A stretch of DNA of 35,777 nt from Pseudomonas poae. Its GTDB lineage: Bacteria > Pseudomonadota > Gammaproteobacteria > Pseudomonadales > Pseudomonadaceae. Position 1 is the stretch's first letter. Each line of letters opens with the position of its first letter. The translations under genes were made by a program, and so were the position numbers. The notes beneath the pieces were generated by a model. That model had not been told where the DNA came from, did not search any database, and worked only from the letters and a program-made list of their open reading frames with translations. The stretch is taken from the NCBI RefSeq assembly GCF_001439785.1, contig NZ_JYLI01000032.1:1-35777 (forward strand). The letters are read 5' to 3'. Shown in pieces: positions 29,403-35,777 of the stretch.

Positions 29403-29768
29403 TTACTTCAGCTCGACTTTAGCGCCTGCTTCTTCCAGAGTTGCCTTGGCTTTTTCGCCTGCATCTTTGGCTACTGCTTCCAGAACCATGGCAGGAGCGC
29501 CGTCAACTACAGCCTTGGCTTCTTTCAGGCCCAGACCGGTCAGTTCACGTACTGCCTTGATCACGTTTACTTTCTTCTCGCCAGCTTCCAGCAGCATGAC
29601 GTTAAATTCGGTTTGCTCTTCAACAACGGCAGCAGCAGCAGCTGGACCGGCGGAAGCAGCGGCAGCGGAAACGCCGAATTTTTCTTCGAAAGCCTTGATC
29701 AGCTCAACAACCTGCAGAACCGACATTTCAGCTACGGCGTTGAGGATATCGTCTTGGGAGATAGACAT
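29403..29768 (-). CDS. rplL: 50S ribosomal protein L7/L12
   Basis: A 121-residue stalk protein that recruits and stimulates translation GTPases. The N-terminal dimerisation domain (1-32, MSISQDDILNAVAEMSVLQV) is joined by an Ala/Gly-rich flexible hinge (about 34-50) to the C-terminal factor-binding domain, with EKKVNVIKAVRELTGLGLKE and the end EEAGAKVELK. It is normally present as four copies per ribosome bound to L10, encoded just upstream (78 nt gap). Confidence 0.98.
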   Translation of the reverse strand: MSISQDDILNAVAEMSVLQVVELIKAFEEKFGVSAAAASAGPAAAAAVVEEQTEFNVMLLEAGEKKVNVIKAVRELTGLGLKEAKAVVDGAPAMVLEAVAKDAGEKAKATLEEAGAKVELK

Positions 29769-29846
29769 TGCTGTATTTCCTGAATTGGGGGACGGCCTAC
29801 GCGGCCATCGAAATAAACAAAAATACGCGAGAGAAGTGACTCAGCC

Positions 29847-30347
29847 TTAGGCTGCGGCAGCTTCTTTTTGCTCGCGAACTGCAGCCAGAGTACGAGCCAG
29901 CTTGCTGGTAGCGCCTTGAATCACGCTCATCAGCTGCGAAATGGCTTCGTCGCGGGTCGGCAGTGTTGCCAGTACGTCGATTTGGTTAGCTGCGAGGAAC
30001 TTGCCCTCGAACGCAGCTGCCTTGATCTCGAACTTATCCTGACTCTTGGCGAATTCCTTGAACAAACGGGCAGCAGCGCCTGGATGATCCTTGGAGAACG
30101 CGATCAGAGTCGGGCCAGTGAACACGTCGTTGAGAACACTGTATTCAGTGTCAGCAACGGCGCGCTTGAGCAAGGTGTTACGTACAACACGTACGTATAC
30201 GCCAGCTTCACGAGCCTCTTTACGGAGTCCGGTCATAGCGCCTACTGTCACACCACGGGCATCAGCCACGACAGCGGACAGAGCAGCTTTGGCAGCCTCG
30301 TTGACTTCAGCGACGATGGCCTTCTTGTCTTCGAGATTAATTGCCAC
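29847..30347 (-). CDS. rplJ: 50S ribosomal protein L10
   Basis: A 166-residue stalk base protein, MAINLEDKKAIVAEVNEAAK..., with an rRNA-binding N-terminal domain (GVYVRVVRNTLLKRAV) and a C-terminal helix (about 135-166, ISQLMSVIQGATSKLARTLA) that binds L7/L12 dimers. In E. coli the L10-L12 complex represses translation by binding the rplJ leader. A 199-nt structured gap lies upstream here. Confidence 0.98.
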   Translation of the reverse strand: MAINLEDKKAIVAEVNEAAKAALSAVVADARGVTVGAMTGLRKEAREAGVYVRVVRNTLLKRAVADTEYSVLNDVFTGPTLIAFSKDHPGAAARLFKEFAKSQDKFEIKAAAFEGKFLAANQIDVLATLPTRDEAISQLMSVIQGATSKLARTLAAVREQKEAAAA

Positions 30348-30546
30348 GGGTTTAACTCCTGCTTGTTACCGTTTCATCTGGCCGGAGCCGGATGTCGTTT
30401 TGGTGTCTGATTCGGTAAGGAACCGGGAGCACCATCTGCGTAGGCTTGTTGGTTTAAGACTTGCGTCGCCTACGGTCTTGGATAGCCCCCGCCAGGCAGG
30501 GACCCCAATCTTTCAATTGGCGCAATAAGTTGCGCCAACCTGTGTC
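30348..30546 (-). promoter_or_regulatory. rplJ leader region, probable L10-type autoregulatory leader
   Basis: The 199-nt gap between rplA and rplJ holds a perfect 9-bp stem TTGGCGCAA/TTGCGCCAA (30530-30538 with 30517-30525) just after rplA. Next comes a GC-rich region (TCCCTGCC...GGCGGGGGC on the minus strand, about 30484-30507), and then the AGGAG ribosome-binding site. Size and position match the L10 leader family known in bacteria, but I did not verify the kink-turn. No T-run follows the stem, so it is not a terminator. Confidence 0.55.
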
Positions 30547-31242
30547 TTATACGTCCAGCGAGCCTTGGTCGATGACCAGACCTGGGCCCATAGTGGTGCT
30601 CAGGGTAACGCGCTTGACGTAGATACCTTTCGAGGAAGCAGGCTTGATACGCTTGAGATCAGCGATCAGCGCTTCAACGTTTTCCTTCAGCTTGACGGCG
30701 TCGAAGCCGACTTTACCAACGGAGGTGTGAATGATGCCGTTTTTGTCGGTGCGATAACGAACCTGACCAGCCTTCGCGTTTTTAACAGCGGTGGCTACGT
30801 CTGGCGTTACGGTGCCGACTTTAGGGTTAGGCATCAGGCCGCGTGGACCCAGGATCTGACCCAACTGACCTACAACGCGCATCGCATCCGGGGAAGCAAT
30901 AACGACGTCATAGTTCAGGTCGCCGCCTTTCATTTCGGCAGCCAGGTCGTCCATGCCAACGCGATCTGCGCCGGCAGCCAGAGCAGCTTCAGCTGCCGGG
31001 CCTTGGGTGAAGACAGCTACACGTACAGTCTTGCCAGTACCGTGTGGCAGCACAGTAGCGCTACGAACGACCTGGTCGGATTTACGTGGGTCAACACCCA
31101 GGTTTACAGCAACGTCAACGGACTCGCTGAACTTGACGGTCGACAGCTCGGTCAGCAGGGCAGCAGCGTCTACAAAGTTGTAGGCCTTGCCTGCTTCGAT
31201 TTTGCCGGCGATAGCCTTTTGGCGCTTGGTCAGCTTAGCCAT
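30547..31242 (-). CDS. rplA: 50S ribosomal protein L1
   Basis: A 231-residue protein that forms the mobile L1 stalk guiding E-site tRNA release. It begins [20 protein letters not shown] and includes [20 protein letters not shown] and the C-terminal rRNA-binding [20 protein letters not shown]. In E. coli it represses the rplKA mRNA. Its start overlaps the rplK stop by one base (TAATG), so translation is coupled. Confidence 0.98.
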
Positions 31243-31673
31243 TACACACCCTCCACGTTAAGGCCCATGCTACGAGCAGAACCGGCGATGGTACGCACGG
31301 CTGCATCCATATCAGCTGCAGTCAGATCCGCGTTTTTGGTTTTCGCGATTTCTTCCAGCTGAGCACGGGTAACAGTGCCAACCTTAACGGTGTTAGGACG
31401 AGCGGAACCGCTAGTCAGACCAGCAGCTTTCTTCAACAGAACCGAAGCCGGGGTCGACTTGGTTTCGAAAGTGAAGCTACGGTCGCTGTATACAGTGATG
31501 ATCACTGGAGTCGGCAGACCTGGCTCAAGACCCTGAGTACGGGCGTTGAAGGCCTTGCAGAATTCCATGATGTTCACGCCGTGCTGGCCCAGAGCTGGAC
31601 CGACGGGTGGGCTAGGGTTGGCCTGAGCGGCCTTCACTTGCAGCTTGATGTAAGCGGTAATCTTCTTGGCCAT
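31242..31673 (-). CDS. rplK: 50S ribosomal protein L11
   Basis: A 143-residue protein of the GTPase-associated centre, needed for RelA activation and the thiostrepton target. The start at 31673 gives [20 protein letters not shown]; four upstream in-frame codons are not conserved. The N-terminal domain carries [20 protein letters not shown], and the C-terminal rRNA-binding domain ends [12 protein letters not shown]. It lies 117 nt after nusG, with a terminator-like hairpin in between. Confidence 0.98.
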
Positions 31674-31744
31674 GAGGCACTCCAATTACGGGTTCGAACG
31701 CCTCGAAAGGCTCCCCGGTTACTTGCGCGTTTATCCCAGTGACG

Positions 31745-31775
31745 ACAAAACCCCACAGCCTAAGGCTGCGGGGTT
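31745..31775 (-). terminator. Terminator-like hairpin between nusG and rplK
   Basis: AACCCCGCAGCC (31764-31775) pairs with GGCTGTGGGGTT (31749-31760), a 12-bp stem with one G-U pair and a 3-nt loop, followed by TTTTGTCG on the minus strand. It begins 15 nt after the nusG stop. I saw no convincing promoter between it and rplK, so it is probably a partial terminator or a processing hairpin. Confidence 0.65.
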
Positions 31776-31790
31776 GGGATGCTTTGCCAG

Positions 31791-32324
31791 CTAGACCTTT
31801 TCGACCTGGCTGAACTCCAACTCCACCGGAGTGGAGCGACCGAAAATAAGCACTGCCACCTGGACACGACTCTTTTCGTAGTTAACCTCTTCGACAGTAC
31901 CGTTGAAATCAGCGAACGGACCATCTGTGACACGAACAACCTCACCCGGCTCGAACAATGTCTTCGGCTTGGGCTTGTCGCTACCATCAGCAACACGACG
32001 CAGAATCGCTTCCGCCTCCTTGTCGGTGATAGGAGCAGGCTTATCAGCGGTACCGCCGATGAAACCCATCACACGAGGAGTGTCCTTGACCAAGTGCCAA
32101 GTACCTTCATTCATGTCCATCTGAACCAGCACGTAGCCAGGGAAGAACTTGCGCTCACTCTTGCGCTTCTGGCCATTCCGCATTTCAACCACTTCTTCAG
32201 TGGGAACCAGAATTTCACCAAAGCCATCTTCCATGCCTGCGAGCTTTACGCGCTCCAGCAAAGAGCGCATAACATGCTTCTCGTAACCAGAGTAAGCATG
32301 CACAACGTACCAACGCTTAGCCAC
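31791..32324 (-). CDS. nusG: Transcription termination/antitermination factor NusG
   Basis: A 177-residue elongation factor that binds RNA polymerase through its NGN domain (about 1-115, MAKRWYVVHAYSGYEKHVMR, FFPGYVLVQMDMNE) and S10 or Rho through its C-terminal KOW domain (about 125-177, FEPGEVVRVTDGPFADFNGT). It couples transcription to translation and supports Rho termination. It lies 9 nt after secE, the standard secE-nusG pair. Confidence 0.98.
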   Translation of the reverse strand: MAKRWYVVHAYSGYEKHVMRSLLERVKLAGMEDGFGEILVPTEEVVEMRNGQKRKSERKFFPGYVLVQMDMNEGTWHLVKDTPRVMGFIGGTADKPAPITDKEAEAILRRVADGSDKPKPKTLFEPGEVVRVTDGPFADFNGTVEEVNYEKSRVQVAVLIFGRSTPVELEFSQVEKV

Positions 32325-32333
32325 GGGACACCC

Positions 32334-32702
32334 TTAGCCAACAATCAAGGAAACAAGCCAGCCGAGCAAGGAATCGAGCCCCCACAACAGCAACGCCATA
32401 ACCAGAACAACCGCTACCACAATCAACGTGGTCTGCGTGGTTTCTTGGCGAGTCGGCCAAACGACTTTACGGATTTCGGTACGAGCTTCCTTCACCAACA
32501 CTGCGAAAGACTTACCCTTTGCAGTCTGCAGACCTACAAAAGCAGCTACAGCAGCCAGGGCAAGCAAAGCGAGTACACGGTACAGGATCGGCGAAGCAGA
32601 ATAGTACTGGTTGCCAACAACGCCTACGACCACCAAAGCGACAACAACAAGCCACTTGACCAGATCGAAACGAGAGCTTTGAGCTTCAGCCTTAGGAGTC
32701 AT
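32334..32702 (-). CDS. secE: Preprotein translocase subunit SecE
   Basis: A 122-residue inner-membrane protein that clamps SecY. Three hydrophobic helices are visible (about 14-32, 42-60 and 92-120), the gammaproteobacterial form, with the conserved amphipathic cytoplasmic motif KEARTEIRKVVWPTRQETTQ before the last helix. The start MTPKAEAQSSRFDLVKW (32702) avoids a longer reading that would enter the tRNA-Trp gene. It is 45 nt downstream of tRNA-Trp, so mRNA and tRNA probably share a primary transcript. Confidence 0.97.
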   Translation of the reverse strand: MTPKAEAQSSRFDLVKWLVVVALVVVGVVGNQYYSASPILYRVLALLALAAVAAFVGLQTAKGKSFAVLVKEARTEIRKVVWPTRQETTQTTLIVVAVVLVMALLLWGLDSLLGWLVSLIVG

Positions 32703-32747
32703 CTGTGAAGATCCTGTGAAAAGAAAGCCAGACACATTACGTGAATC

Positions 32748-32823
32748 TGGCAGGTCAGGAGGGAATCGAACCCCCAACCTACGGTTTTGGAGACCGTCGC
32801 TCTGCCAATTGAGCTACTGACCT
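32748..32823 (-). tRNA. trnW: tRNA-Trp (CCA anticodon)
   Basis: A 76-nt cloverleaf from AGGTCAGTAGCTC to CTGACCTGCCA, with encoded 3' CCA. The D-loop AATTGGCAG, anticodon loop CTCCAAA with CCA, and T-arm GGGGGTTCGATTCCC are clear. It precedes secE-nusG on the same strand, as in many proteobacteria. Confidence 0.97.
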
Positions 32824-32843
32824 AAAACAAAATCAGGCCGACC

Positions 32844-32872
32844 ATTATGCAGGCCTGAAAAAGACTTTACAA
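32844..32872 (-). promoter_or_regulatory. Candidate promoter for tRNA-Trp-secE-nusG
   Basis: On the minus strand TTGTAA (32867-32872), a 17-nt spacer and CATAAT (32844-32849) lie about 20-50 nt upstream of the tRNA-Trp 5' end. The gap from tRNA-Thr contains a terminator (32943-32977) and then this promoter, so the tRNA-Tyr-Gly-Thr and tRNA-Trp-secE-nusG transcripts are likely separate. The -10 sits in the loop of an inverted repeat AGGCC...GGCCT. Confidence 0.6.
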
Positions 32873-32942
32873 CAACCAACCCACGAGACCTGAATCCACC
32901 CAGCCTTAAAGCCAGAAGCAAAACGATCAAGCCGAGGCGGCC

Positions 32943-32977
32943 GTTAAAACAAAGGCAGATATTTTCATATCTGCCTT
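32943..32977 (-). terminator. Terminator after tRNA-Thr
   Basis: AAGGCAGATA (32968-32977) pairs with TATCTGCCTT (32952-32961), a 10-bp stem with a 6-nt loop, followed by TGTTTTAA on the minus strand. It begins 7 nt after the tRNA-Thr CCA end, so it probably ends the Tyr-Gly-Thr tRNA transcript. Confidence 0.75.
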
Positions 32978-32983
32978 GTTATA

Positions 32984-33059
32984 TGGAGCTCTTGAGCGGA
33001 TTTGAACCGCTGACCTCACCCTTACCAAGGGTGTGCTCTACCAACTGAGCTACAAGAGC
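32984..33059 (-). tRNA. trnT: tRNA-Thr (GGT anticodon)
   Basis: A 76-nt tRNA beginning GCTCTTGTAGCTCAGTTGG and ending CTCAAGAGCTCCA with encoded CCA. The anticodon loop CTTGGTAAG carries GGT. It is third in the tRNA cluster Tyr-Gly-Thr. In P. aeruginosa a second tuf follows it; here a terminator follows instead. Confidence 0.97.
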
Positions 33060-33086
33060 AAAACACTGCGCACAACCTGCAAAATC

Positions 33087-33160
<74 letters not shown>

Positions 33161-33184
33161 GGAGCTTGCAGCTCACGCTAAAAA

Positions 33185-33269
<85 letters not shown>

Positions 33270-33282
33270 TAAGCGAGCCGGC

Positions 33283-33310
33283 ATTTTACATCACGCCGAC
33301 CTTCTGTCAA
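33283..33310 (-). promoter_or_regulatory. tRNA-cluster promoter
   Basis: On the minus strand a perfect -35 TTGACA (33305-33310), a 16-nt spacer and TAAAAT (33283-33288) are followed by a GC-rich discriminator (GCCGGC), typical of stringently controlled stable-RNA promoters. An AT-rich tract directly upstream (33311-33335) could act as an UP element for the alpha C-terminal domain. Confidence 0.9.
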
Positions 33311-33362
33311 GCATTTTCTCATTTAAAAATATGAGGTTAGCTGCGTTGACGCTGCCTCGCGG

Positions 33363-33392
33363 TAAAAACTTAAAAGCTCTTCACTGCGAAGC
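33363..33392 (-). terminator. Weak possible terminator after the SPOR-like gene
   Basis: On the minus strand a short stem CTTC/GAAG (33388-33391 with 33379-33382) is followed by AGCTTTTAAGTTTTTA. The stem is weak but the U-rich tail and its position, about 20 nt after the stop codon, fit the end of the birA-coaX operon. Confidence 0.3.
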
Positions 33393-33411
33393 GGGCGCCA
33401 TTCTATGCAAA

Positions 33412-33858
33412 CTATTCGCGAGTTGCAATGCCTTCGCACAGCATTATTTTACGTTTTAACCCATTGAATTCCTTAGCAAGGTTTTCAAAGGGCAGATCGT
33501 TAGCCAGGCGCCGACTCTCTGGCGCGACCCTAAGCCAGTAACCCACCGCATCTACTGTATTCAGCGACTGGACGCTTACCTTTATATCCAGACTCACTAG
33601 ACGCTGTTCAAGGGTCTGCGCCAGCCTGACATCAGTAAAACCACCGATGTACATACAGGTGCTCTGCTCTTCTGACGTTTTTGCTTTGTCTGTGCGAACC
33701 ACCGCATCGGTCGACTCACTTAAGAGGCGAATGTCCCGCTGAGTACCCCGATACAAATTCAGCGGCGTAACGTCCTTGGCGCGCAGTGGCGCCTCTTGCT
33801 GATGCCATATGTAATAAAAGACGTTGAGAACGAGCAAAAGCAAAAACAGCCAGCGCAT
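33412..33858 (-). CDS. Small membrane-anchored SPOR-like protein of unknown role
   Basis: A 148-residue protein with one N-terminal hydrophobic anchor (residues 2-18, MRWLFLLLLVLNVFYYIW), a short polar linker and a C-terminal domain (about 66-142). That domain has the pattern CMYIGGFTDVRLAQTLEQRL ... GYWLRVAP, as in SPOR-type peptidoglycan-binding domains. The topology suggests a periplasmic domain held at the inner membrane. Cysteines at 68 and 141 could form a disulfide. The start at 33858 has GAGGTG upstream and avoids overlap with coaX, which ends 7 nt before. The orthologous slot beside coaX in P. aeruginosa also holds an uncharacterised protein. SPOR assignment is by pattern only. Confidence 0.8.
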   Translation of the reverse strand: MRWLFLLLLVLNVFYYIWHQQEAPLRAKDVTPLNLYRGTQRDIRLLSESTDAVVRTDKAKTSEEQSTCMYIGGFTDVRLAQTLEQRLVSLDIKVSVQSLNTVDAVGYWLRVAPESRRLANDLPFENLAKEFNGLKRKIMLCEGIATRE

Positions 33859-33865
33859 ATTCACC

Positions 33866-34615
33866 TCAAGATAAAGGGCATGCCATTGCCAACCCGACGA
33901 ATACAAGATCAGGAACCAAACGAGCTTGTGGAACAGCGTCAAATACCAGCTCGGCATCTCCACCCGTCAGGAAGACAGTAAATTCATCCGCCCAATAGCT
34001 ACGGGCCAGCTCGAGCTGAGTCAATACAAACCCCTGGAGCATCAAAGTACACCCGCGCTCGACCGCCTCGGCGGTTGTTCGACCAGGGTGGAAACACTCC
34101 AACGCGCGCTCTGCTGCCGTATCGTCGTAGCGTATCTTGCGGGTGTGCGTTCGTAACTGGTTACGCATCAGCGGCATACCAGGACAAATAAATCCACCCA
34201 GATGCTCGCCATCGGCTGCAACGAAGTCTGCAGTGGCAGCGGTTCCGAAATCGAGCACCAGACATGCCCCTGCAGCCAGGTTGTATCCGCCAAGCACTGC
34301 CAGCCAGCGATCAAGTCCAAGCCGCTCGTAATCCTCGTATCCGTTACGCACTCCAGCCATCTCCCTGGCAGAAGCCGCACAACACACATCAACTCCAAAT
34401 GCCTCCTCCAGTGTCGCGACCAACTTGTTGGTTTCCTCTGAAGCGCGAACGCTTACGAGCCGGCAGCGCTTAAGTAGCAGGCCAGGAATGGCTACCAGAC
34501 TGTCGATAAGAGCGCTATCCGAGCCTACAATACCTTCTGCATAGGCAATCGCTTTATCCGAGCCGATTACGCGCCACTTGATAAAGCTATTCCCACAGTC
34601 GAGCTCAAGAATCAT
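33866..34615 (-). CDS. coaX: Type III pantothenate kinase
   Basis: A 249-residue kinase that phosphorylates pantothenate, the first step of CoA synthesis, using ATP and a monovalent cation; this type is not feedback-inhibited by CoA. Phosphate-binding motifs of the ASKHA fold are DCGNSFIKW (6-14), GLDRW (100-104, with the probable catalytic D102) and LDFGTAATAD (121-130), followed by GGFICPGMPLMRNQL and FLTGGDAELV. The ATG at 34615 matches the family start and overlaps the birA stop by 11 nt, so translation is coupled. The birA-coaX pair is conserved in pseudomonads. Confidence 0.96.
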   Translation of the reverse strand: MILELDCGNSFIKWRVIGSDKAIAYAEGIVGSDSALIDSLVAIPGLLLKRCRLVSVRASEETNKLVATLEEAFGVDVCCAASAREMAGVRNGYEDYERLGLDRWLAVLGGYNLAAGACLVLDFGTAATADFVAADGEHLGGFICPGMPLMRNQLRTHTRKIRYDDTAAERALECFHPGRTTAEAVERGCTLMLQGFVLTQLELARSYWADEFTVFLTGGDAELVFDAVPQARLVPDLVFVGLAMACPLS

Positions 34616-35564
34616 CACGCAACCTCAGGCTTAACTCACCGCCACTGTATATTTTTTCGACACCATCAACATCCAGGCGCAAAGCACCCTGACGATCCAC
34701 TCCCAAGACGACACCATCTACCTGACTGAGACCTGCAATGAGCGACACAGCCTTACCCTGCCACAGATGATTGAGCTCCCACTCTTCCTGAAACGCTGAA
34801 AAGCCTGAAGCCTTATGTCGCTCTAGATAGCCGCATAGCTGCAGGCTCAGTCGCGCAACCAGATTATTGCGATCAACCGATGCACCAGTCTCCAGCTGCA
34901 CCGATGTCCACTCCTGATCAACATCGGTAGCCTTCTGCATATTCGCGTTGATACCAACACCTAACACGACGTGACAAATATCAGCAGGATCACCCACTAG
35001 CTCTAACAAGATGCCGGCAATTTTCTTTTGTCCGACCAGAACGTCATTCGGCCATTTCAATGCAGCACCCTGCACTCCCGACTCCCGCAATGCGTGCATT
35101 ACGGCCAATCCGACAACGAGACTTAACCCCTCCAATTGTCGCAAACCACCCTCGACTCGCAGAACGAGGCTGTAATAGACGTTCTGCGCAAATGGGCTAA
35201 CCCACTTACGACCGCGCCTCCCCCTACCGGCCGTTTGCCGCTCCGCCAATATAAGGAACGGAGCCTCCTCACCGGCACTGACAAGGCGCAAGGCTTCAGC
35301 ATTGGTGGAGTCAATCGAATCGAAAATTTGAACAGGCCATGACAGAGCGGCCGCATTCAATGCGATTTCGTCAGCACTCAAGAACACAAGCGGCGATCCC
35401 AACTGGTATCCGCGACCACGGACTTTGTGGATAGGTAAATTCAACTCTGCCTCAAGATTCTGCAGCTGCTTCCAGACAGCACTGCGACTGACTCCCAGGG
35501 CAGCGCCCAGCGCTTCTCCCGAGTGGAATCGACCATCTTTCAGAAGTTTCAACAACGTCAGCAT
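34605..35564 (-). CDS. birA: Biotin-protein ligase and biotin-operon repressor BirA
   Basis: A 319-residue bifunctional protein. An N-terminal winged helix (about 1-60, FHSGEALGAALGVSRSAVWK) would bind the biotin operator. The central catalytic domain has the biotinyl-AMP loop GRGRRGRKW (113-121) and KWPNDVLVGQKKIAGILLEL (170-189). A C-terminal SH3-like domain ends SGGELSLRLRDDS. It attaches biotin to carboxylase carrier proteins such as AccB. The ATG at 35564 gives the family N-terminus (M)LTLLKLLKDGRFHSGEAL; 35 further in-frame codons upstream are not conserved. It is the first gene of an apparent birA-coaX-SPOR operon. I saw no clear promoter. Confidence 0.94.
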   Translation of the reverse strand: MLTLLKLLKDGRFHSGEALGAALGVSRSAVWKQLQNLEAELNLPIHKVRGRGYQLGSPLVFLSADEIALNAAALSWPVQIFDSIDSTNAEALRLVSAGEEAPFLILAERQTAGRGRRGRKWVSPFAQNVYYSLVLRVEGGLRQLEGLSLVVGLAVMHALRESGVQGAALKWPNDVLVGQKKIAGILLELVGDPADICHVVLGVGINANMQKATDVDQEWTSVQLETGASVDRNNLVARLSLQLCGYLERHKASGFSAFQEEWELNHLWQGKAVSLIAGLSQVDGVVLGVDRQGALRLDVDGVEKIYSGGELSLRLRDDS

Positions 35565-35694
35565 GCACGTATCGCCTCGCAAAGAGGCACGCATGATAGC
35601 CATGCGCAGAGTCATTGCATAGAAAGGCCGAACGCAGGGGCGCCGAGAATGTAAGCGTCTGCCCAACACATCTTGCTCAATGTTCAGCGTCCGT

Positions 35695-35777
35695 CTAGAA
35701 GCTGAAATCTACCTCGTAAATACCCCGGGCCGCACGGATGCTCACAGGGCGTGTGACTGGCCTTACGTCACTCAACT
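35695..35777 (-). CDS. C-terminal fragment of an unidentified protein (runs off the right edge)
   Basis: A minus-strand frame enters from the right edge, reads ...RPVSIRAARGIYEVDFSF, and ends at TAG 35695-35697. Only 26 residues are visible. The last residues alternate (G-I-Y-E-V-D-F-S-F) with a terminal Phe, the pattern of the BAM beta-signal at the end of outer-membrane barrels, so an outer-membrane protein is possible. It could also be non-coding. The stop lies 130 nt upstream of birA. No 5S rRNA sequence is visible here, although an rRNA operon is next to birA in P. aeruginosa. Confidence 0.35.
   Translation of the reverse strand, partial: LSDVRPVTRPVSIRAARGIYEVDFSF

Noticed and set aside
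35565..35777. A 5S rRNA gene expected upstream of birA from P. aeruginosa synteny
   Set aside because: No 5S-like sequence or characteristic end is readable on either strand within these 213 nt.

Overview
The window is a core chromosomal segment of a Pseudomonas, most like the P. fluorescens lineage. The evidence is the gene order ftnA-katA-rplQ-rpoA...rpoC-rpoB...nusG-secE-trnW-trnT-trnG-trnY-(SPOR protein)-coaX-birA, the pseudomonad lengths of RpoB (1357 aa) and RpoC (1399 aa, TTG start), and protein sequences throughout. The species is inferred from memory of these families, not from a search. All complete genes lie on the minus strand, so transcription runs from high to low coordinates. 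The only plus-strand coding sequence is the 3' tail of an ISL3-family transposase at the extreme left.

Layout from left to right: (1) 1-125, end of an ISL3-type insertion sequence. (2) 143-2340, ferritin ftnA and catalase katA, with the katA terminator between them and a candidate katA promoter. (3) 2404-5404, the alpha operon (rpsM-rpsK-rpsD-rpoA-rplQ) with its own promoter and terminator. (4) 5405-11125, the spc cluster (rplN-rplX-rplE-rpsN-rpsH-rplF-rplR-rpsE-rpmD-rplO-secY-rpmJ). (5) 11149-16240, the S10 cluster (rpsJ to rpsQ). It joins spc with only 23 nt between them, so the two are probably one transcript. (6) 16246-20749, the str operon (rpsL-rpsG-fusA-tuf). (7) 20846-31673, rplK-rplA-rplJ-rplL-rpoB-rpoC, with structured leaders before rplJ and rpoB. 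(8) 31791-33310, nusG, secE and the tRNA genes Trp, Thr, Gly and Tyr. (9) 33412-35564, a small SPOR-like membrane protein, coaX and birA. (10) 35695-35777, the apparent C-terminal end of an unidentified protein.

Together these genes supply about half of the ribosomal proteins, the RNA polymerase core (alpha, beta, beta'), elongation factors EF-Tu and EF-G, two parts of the Sec translocon (SecY, SecE), the antitermination factor NusG, four tRNAs, the first CoA-pathway kinase, biotin-protein ligase, and a catalase paired with an iron store.

Most of the window is ordinary, highly conserved housekeeping sequence, and I do not see an undescribed multigene system. The most interesting unexplained structure is the 208-nt gap between rpsN and rpsH. 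It holds tandem hairpins with U-tracts and a sigma70-like promoter, and so may be an attenuator, a sub-operon promoter or a small-RNA unit inside the spc cluster. Other points worth checking are the absence of a second tuf between tRNA-Thr and tRNA-Trp, the IS end abutting ftnA, and the unidentified C-terminus with an outer-membrane-barrel-like ending upstream of birA, where other pseudomonads have an rRNA operon.
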